Part shown: one piece after another, positions 14,443 through 18,100 of the stretch
Numbering within the stretch: the first letter of the stretch is position 1
How the letters are laid out: every line of letters begins with the position of its first letter
DNA from: WLWS01 sp047638675
GTDB lineage: Bacteria > Pseudomonadota > Gammaproteobacteria > Eutrophobiales > Eutrophobiaceae
DNA: 18,100 nucleotides
Direction of reading: 5' to 3'
Assembly (NCBI GenBank): GCA_047638675.1
Contig: JBLIML010000060.1
Coordinates: 1-18,100 of the forward strand
Made by a program: the position numbers and the translations under genes
Notes under the pieces: generated by a model
Told to the model about the DNA's origin: nothing
What the model saw: the letters and a program-made list of their open reading frames with translations, nothing else
Database searches by the model: none

Positions 14443-15513
14443 TCATTTCCCAGCCTTGGTTGCTGGCTTCCATTTCTGTACATGATTACCAACAACATCG
14501 GAGAGGAAGATATTACCTTTTAGATCGACGTCGATTGCATGAAGCCAATTCACCTGTCCGTAGAGATTCCCTTGTGGTAATGCGATTTCTTTAACTATTT
14601 CTCCGGCTTTATTAAAAACAATAACATCCTGACGTACAGGCGGGTCAATATAATCACCGTTCATTTTCAAGCTGGCGATTGTCTCTGTGTTTTTGCTTTC
14701 CGGCAATCGTTCACCGGCGACTAGTATGTATTTATCCAGACTGGCTATCGCCCATGGCATCAAGATATCGCGCCAATCTGTAATAAAATTTCCGTCAAGA
14801 TCGAATACCTGCACTCTTGCCCCTTCCCGGTCTGCGACGTATACCCTGTTATCCAACACGGTCAGGCTGTGCGGCAGAATAAACTGTCCGTCTTCTTTTC
14901 CCGCCTCCTTACCGCCCCACATACCGAGGTATTTTCCAGTCTGGTCGAATTTGACGATGCGTTTATTAGCATAGCCATCAGATATAAAAATAGTTTTACC
15001 ATCAGCGGTGGTAGAAACATCTGTCGGTTCAGCGAAATGACTGGCATCCATTCCGGCTTCACCAAAAGTGCCGAGGCTGAGCAGTGTTTTTCCTTGTGGC
15101 GTGTATTTTGTTACCGTATGTCCATAATTGTCAGCAATCCAGATATTGCCGGATTGCTCTACATGTAGCATATGTACCCTGGCGACTTTCGCCGGTGACC
15201 AGCTATCGACAAATCGGCCGTCTGTTGTGAATACCCGCACATGTGGTGCATTGCGTACTAATGCGTAAACCAGATCCCTGTTTTTATCCACGCCTATGCC
15301 CGTTGCGCTTTGTGAGGTGTCTAGTTCTGCTCCCTCATCAACACCCCAGTGAAATTGCTCGCGCTCCAGCGGCCAGCTTGCATCATGTTCATAGCCGGGG
15401 ATGTCTTCAAATGCTGCGTCAAGAGCGGCAATCGAAAGGCTTGCAAACACAAATCCTGTTAAAAAGAGACAAATTATTCCCTTTGGTTTGGCACAATATT
15501 TTTCAACATTCAT
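14443..15513 (-). CDS. Exported NHL-repeat beta-propeller, peptidyl-alpha-hydroxyglycine alpha-amidating lyase (PAL)-like
   Basis: The 356-residue protein starts with a signal peptide (GIICLFLTGFVFASLSIAAL) and continues as six NHL-type blades. Several blades match the catalytic core of eukaryotic PAL: RVHMLHVEQSGNIWIADNYG, ISDGYANKRIVKFDQTGKY, LPHSLTVLDNRVYVADREGA and NWLHAIDVDLKGNIFLSD. By position, His114, His215 and His325 correspond to the zinc ligands (His585, His690, His786 of rat PAL, recalled from the literature) and Tyr181 to the catalytic Tyr654. The rat Met784 position is Trp323 here. PAL splits peptidyl-hydroxyglycine into a peptide amide and glyoxylate. No hydroxylating partner (PHM) is present in the window, so the substrate is open. 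The adjacent exported M20 peptidase hints at peptide or N-acyl-amino-acid processing outside the cytoplasm. Confidence 0.82.
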   Translation of the reverse strand: MNVEKYCAKPKGIICLFLTGFVFASLSIAALDAAFEDIPGYEHDASWPLEREQFHWGVDEGAELDTSQSATGIGVDKNRDLVYALVRNAPHVRVFTTDGRFVDSWSPAKVARVHMLHVEQSGNIWIADNYGHTVTKYTPQGKTLLSLGTFGEAGMDASHFAEPTDVSTTADGKTIFISDGYANKRIVKFDQTGKYLGMWGGKEAGKEDGQFILPHSLTVLDNRVYVADREGARVQVFDLDGNFITDWRDILMPWAIASLDKYILVAGERLPESKNTETIASLKMNGDYIDPPVRQDVIVFNKAGEIVKEIALPQGNLYGQVNWLHAIDVDLKGNIFLSDVVGNHVQKWKPATKAGK

Positions 15514-15736
15514 TGTTAATCGATTCTATCAGTGAGGGTGAGTAAAAGTGAAAAGATACCTTTTATATGACATTGCATATTCGATATCGATGGTATAGGT
15601 TTCCATTTCCCTTAGCTATACCTGTACAAGATCATAAGGAGGAAATGACAAAGCGCAAAAGGCACGGATGATATATTCTGCTGCGTTTTATCACAGTACT
15701 GTACAAGACAATTAGCGCGAGGATATTATTAAATTA
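15514..15736. promoter_or_regulatory. Divergent region between the PAL-like and cupin genes
   Basis: This 223-bp region contains a perfect 10-bp palindrome TCGATATCGA (15581-15590) and a direct repeat CTGTACAAGA at 15622-15631 and 15699-15708. Between the repeat copies lies a strong AAGGAGG immediately before an ATG (15644) that opens only 8 codons (MTKRKRHG, stop). That opening looks like the start of an IS3-type OrfA, so this part may be an insertion-sequence remnant. Promoters for both flanking genes are expected here but not clearly resolved. Confidence 0.35.
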
Positions 15737-16249
15737 ATGAATGAAATTTATCAAAAAGACAATGCTGGCGAAGCGCATAAAGAAATGGAAGCCGTTCCCA
15801 CTCTCACATTGTTAAATGGCAATACCATTAGAATACTCACGCACGGCAAGACCACAGATAAGCGTCTGACCGTTATCGATTACGTCGACTTTACACGTGG
15901 TAATCCACCGCCGTTTACCCGGCATGAATTTATCGAAGTTTTTACTGTACTGGAGGGACGTCTTGCTTTTCAATACCTGGGTGAGCCAGTTTTTTATGTC
16001 TCACCCGGCGATGCGGTCACCGTTGCCAACGGACTCTCACATACTTTCTGGAATCCTGACGAACAAGCCTTACATATTATGCTGACCTGCACACCGGCTG
16101 GACTTGACCGTTTTTTTGAAGCGATTCACCGGGAAATGCAGAGATTAACAACAGGCGAAATCGATCAATCTGAGATTGGCGCCTGTATGGAGCGGCTTCG
16201 AGTAGAACATGGGATAGAACAGACCGCCCCGGCACCGGATATCAATTGA
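15737..16249 (+). CDS. Cupin-domain protein
   Basis: The 170-residue product carries a single conserved beta-barrel cupin_2 domain at about residues 45-120. Motif 1 reads FTRHEFIEVFTVLEGRLAF and motif 2 reads YVSPGDAVTVANGLSHTFWN; the His, Glu and later His residues are candidate metal ligands. The C-terminal third is helical (LDRFFEAIHREMQRLTTGE) and ends in a charged tail. There is no signal peptide. Cupins range from dioxygenases and isomerases to small-molecule sensors, and nothing here narrows the function. It is transcribed divergently from the PAL-like/M20 pair and converges on the cyclic-di-GMP gene. ATG 15737 has only a distant GAGGA upstream; Met17 is an alternative start but is no better supported. 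Confidence 0.8.
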   Translation: MNEIYQKDNAGEAHKEMEAVPTLTLLNGNTIRILTHGKTTDKRLTVIDYVDFTRGNPPPFTRHEFIEVFTVLEGRLAFQYLGEPVFYVSPGDAVTVANGLSHTFWNPDEQALHIMLTCTPAGLDRFFEAIHREMQRLTTGEIDQSEIGACMERLRVEHGIEQTAPAPDIN

Positions 16250-16288
16250 AGCCACTTCTCGATTTGCAGATCCAAAGGTAGGGGACAC

Positions 16289-16350
16289 TGTGGACTTCCC
16301 CCAAAACCATAGACACATTTATAGTTCCAACTGAGTTATCAGGAGGGCGC
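16289..16350 (+). mobile_element. Possible solo end of an IS3-family insertion sequence
   Basis: The tract begins TGTGGACTTCCCCC, continues through an A-run and ATAGACACATTT, and about 35 nt later has AGGAGGGCGC. This order (TG-initial C-rich terminal repeat, short leader, strong ribosome-binding site) is how many IS3-family left ends look before orfA. No transposase frame follows; the sequence runs into the end of the convergent cyclic-di-GMP gene. The assignment is by resemblance only. Confidence 0.25.
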
Positions 16351-16388
16351 GGGGTCTGTTGATTTGTATCTCGATATCTCTGGATAGA

Positions 16389-18100
16389 CTACGACCCGTA
16401 TTCATTATCCTTTAGATTTTTAATATCGGTAACATTATTTGACCTGGCGAGTAACTCATCAAAGGGCTGCGGCTTGCCAATCCCATAACCCTGGGCATAA
16501 TCAACACCAATCTCCTTCAACATACCTTTAATGACATCATTCTCCACAAACTCGGCAATCGTTTTCATACCCATCACATGACCAATCTCGTTAATTGATT
16601 TCACCATGGCATGGTCTATGGGGTCATCGACAATATCTTTGACAAACATGCCGTCAATCTTCAGATAATCCACGGGCAGGTTCTTCAGGTAAGCAAACGA
16701 GGAGAGACCACTGCCAAAATCATCCAGGGCAAACTGACAGCCCAACGCTTTCATTCTTGAGATAAACACGACGGCCGTATGCAGGTTTGATATGGCGGTT
16801 GTCTCCGTGATTTCAAAACAAATCCTGGCCGGGGAGATATTGTTTGCCTTAAGTTTATCTATAACAAAATCTTGAAAGGTCTCATCTGCCAGTGACTGAC
16901 CGGAGAGATTAATGGAGACAAAATGAATTTGTTGTTGAAAGACCGGATTCTGTGCCAATAAGCTGAAGGCCTGCTCAATGACCCAGCGGTCTATTTGCGG
17001 CATCAGATCATAACGCTCGGCAGCAGGCAGAAAGGCCCCCGGTGGAATGAGCTTCCCCTCCTCATCCTTCATTCTAATCAGGAGTTCATAATGCTTCGTT
17101 TTACTGCTATCAAGCGGCACAATGGTCTGCGCATAGAGACAGAAACGCTTTTCTTCCTGGGCCCGATAGATACGAGTCACCCATTGCATCTCACCATGAC
17201 GTTGGGCCAGACTCGCATCTTCTTCTCGATAAACATGAACACGGTTACGGCCCAGATCCTTGGCCATGTAACAGGCGGCATCGACCTGTTTCATTAACTG
17301 GCTCAGGTTGGGGCTAGCTTCTTGGGTGATGGCGACCAGACCTATGCTCGCGCCCACCTTGAAGGAATGGCCTTCCCAGGTAAACTGGTAGCTCTGGATG
17401 GCCGTTAGCAGTGAGCCTGCCACCCGCTGAGCATGCTCCAGTGAACAATGCTCCATCAACACACCAAACTCATCGCCACCAAGCCGGGCCAGGGTGTCAC
17501 GTTTGCGTACCTCTTGTCGAAGTAAAGCACTGAGTTGTTGCAGTAGCGCATCGCCAGCGGCATGACCACAGGTATCGTTGACTATCTTGAACTGGTCGAG
17601 ATCCATGTAGCACAGGGCGTGTTCAGCCTTGTCCTGTCTAATCGTGGCAAGCAATCGCCTGGTCCGGCGTTCAAATTCATAGCGGTTAACCAGGCCAGTG
17701 AGGGCATCATGGCTGGCCTGGAAATTGAGATGCTCCTCAGCCTGCTTGCGATCGGTGATGTCCTGCAATGTCCCGTATGACCTGATAATCTCACCGTCCC
17801 CATCCAGTTCGATTTCCCCTAATTCATGAACATGACGCACTTCTCCCCTGGCCGTGATAATCCGGTATTCGCGATTTGCAGCTATATGTTTTTCTGTAGC
17901 ATCTAATTCGACCTGGGTGAAGTAGTCAAGGTCGTCTGGATGTACCATCTTCGACTCTGCCTCGAAGCTTACATATCTTGTGAGCATCTCTTCTCTTGTC
18001 AAATCATGAATGCGGGCATACTCTGCCGAACAGTCAACCAGGCGGTCTGTTATGTAATCCCATTCCCAGTGACCGATTCGGCCCAGTTCCTCAGCCGCTG
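16389..18100 (-). CDS. PAS-GGDEF-EAL cyclic-di-GMP signalling protein, N-terminus outside window
   Basis: The frame is open through the right edge, giving 570 residues in the window; a TTG at 18002 is not the start because the upstream codons continue a PAS fold (LGRIGHWEWDY). Order: PAS/PAC sensor (about 1-120, ending in GTLQDITDRKQAEEHL), GGDEF diguanylate cyclase (about 125-290), EAL phosphodiesterase (about 310-550). The GGDEF core is intact (ARLGGDEFGV), and RKRD five residues before it is a complete inhibitory I-site. The EAL signature reads ELL (YELLIRMKDEEG), a common active-type variant that keeps the catalytic Glu. NLSG, EITET, DDFGSG and KIDG are all present. The protein may make, degrade or sense c-di-GMP. 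There is no transmembrane segment in the visible part. It is convergent with the cupin gene. Confidence 0.95.
   Translation of the reverse strand, partial: AAEELGRIGHWEWDYITDRLVDCSAEYARIHDLTREEMLTRYVSFEAESKMVHPDDLDYFTQVELDATEKHIAANREYRIITARGEVRHVHELGEIELDGDGEIIRSYGTLQDITDRKQAEEHLNFQASHDALTGLVNRYEFERRTRRLLATIRQDKAEHALCYMDLDQFKIVNDTCGHAAGDALLQQLSALLRQEVRKRDTLARLGGDEFGVLMEHCSLEHAQRVAGSLLTAIQSYQFTWEGHSFKVGASIGLVAITQEASPNLSQLMKQVDAACYMAKDLGRNRVHVYREEDASLAQRHGEMQWVTRIYRAQEEKRFCLYAQTIVPLDSSKTKHYELLIRMKDEEGKLIPPGAFLPAAERYDLMPQIDRWVIEQAFSLLAQNPVFQQQIHFVSINLSGQSLADETFQDFVIDKLKANNISPARICFEITETTAISNLHTAVVFISRMKALGCQFALDDFGSGLSSFAYLKNLPVDYLKIDGMFVKDIVDDPIDHAMVKSINEIGHVMGMKTIAEFVENDVIKGMLKEIGVDYAQGYGIGKPQPFDELLARSNNVTDIKNLKDNEYGS

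Noticed and set aside
14162..15545. Plus-strand frames antisense to the M20 and PAL-like genes
   Set aside because: Both minus-strand genes have complete conserved motifs across these stretches; the antisense frames have none.

Overview
The window looks like chromosomal DNA of a gammaproteobacterium, probably marine or otherwise salt-exposed. The reasons are a YccA-type Bax inhibitor, an NhaA antiporter with E. coli-like residue spacing, a CcmE haem chaperone (system I), a SulP/beta-carbonic anhydrase pair, moderate GC, and dense coding on both strands. Nothing fixes the genus. There are no tRNA or rRNA genes, no CRISPR array and no prophage.

Layout. The left edge (1-403, minus) is the start of an exported RidA-family protein, cut by the window. 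A 639-bp gap follows with no convincing gene. Positions 1043-4493 hold an inorganic-carbon module: a BicA-like SulP transporter and a beta-carbonic anhydrase in tandem on the minus strand, with a divergent LysR-type regulator. That regulator is OxyR-like but lacks the peroxide-sensing cysteine. Between the regulator and the next gene is a 145-bp element bounded by 24-bp inverted repeats. A solitary ccmE (minus) follows, whose membrane-anchor region is displaced by a one-base frameshift.

Positions 5190-11028 are rich in ion-homeostasis genes: a CNNM/CorC-like CBS protein (minus), then on the plus strand a CPA2 (Kef-type) cation:proton antiporter, an HPF/RaiA-like ribosome hibernation factor, a Bax inhibitor-1/YccA membrane protein, a possible 27-residue membrane peptide, and NhaA. 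If the SulP protein is a Na+-dependent bicarbonate importer like BicA, NhaA would recycle the sodium it brings in; this link is inference.

Positions 11146-12531 (minus) encode an almost pure RTX calcium-binding repeat protein. It has a clear 54-residue super-repeat and no type I secretion genes nearby. After a 333-bp gap comes a two-gene unit (minus) for exported proteins: an M20 metallopeptidase and, upstream, an NHL beta-propeller that keeps the residue set of eukaryotic peptidyl-alpha-hydroxyglycine alpha-amidating lyase (PAL). A divergent cupin gene is flanked by two short tracts that look like remnants of IS3-family elements. The right edge (16389-18100, minus) is a PAS-GGDEF-EAL cyclic-di-GMP enzyme whose N-terminus lies outside the window.

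The points most worth following up are the PAL-like lyase/peptidase pair, the OxyR-like regulator without its redox cysteine at a bicarbonate locus, the frameshifted orphan ccmE, the inverted-repeat element, and the 54-residue RTX super-repeat. I saw no wholly new multi-gene defence or mobile system.
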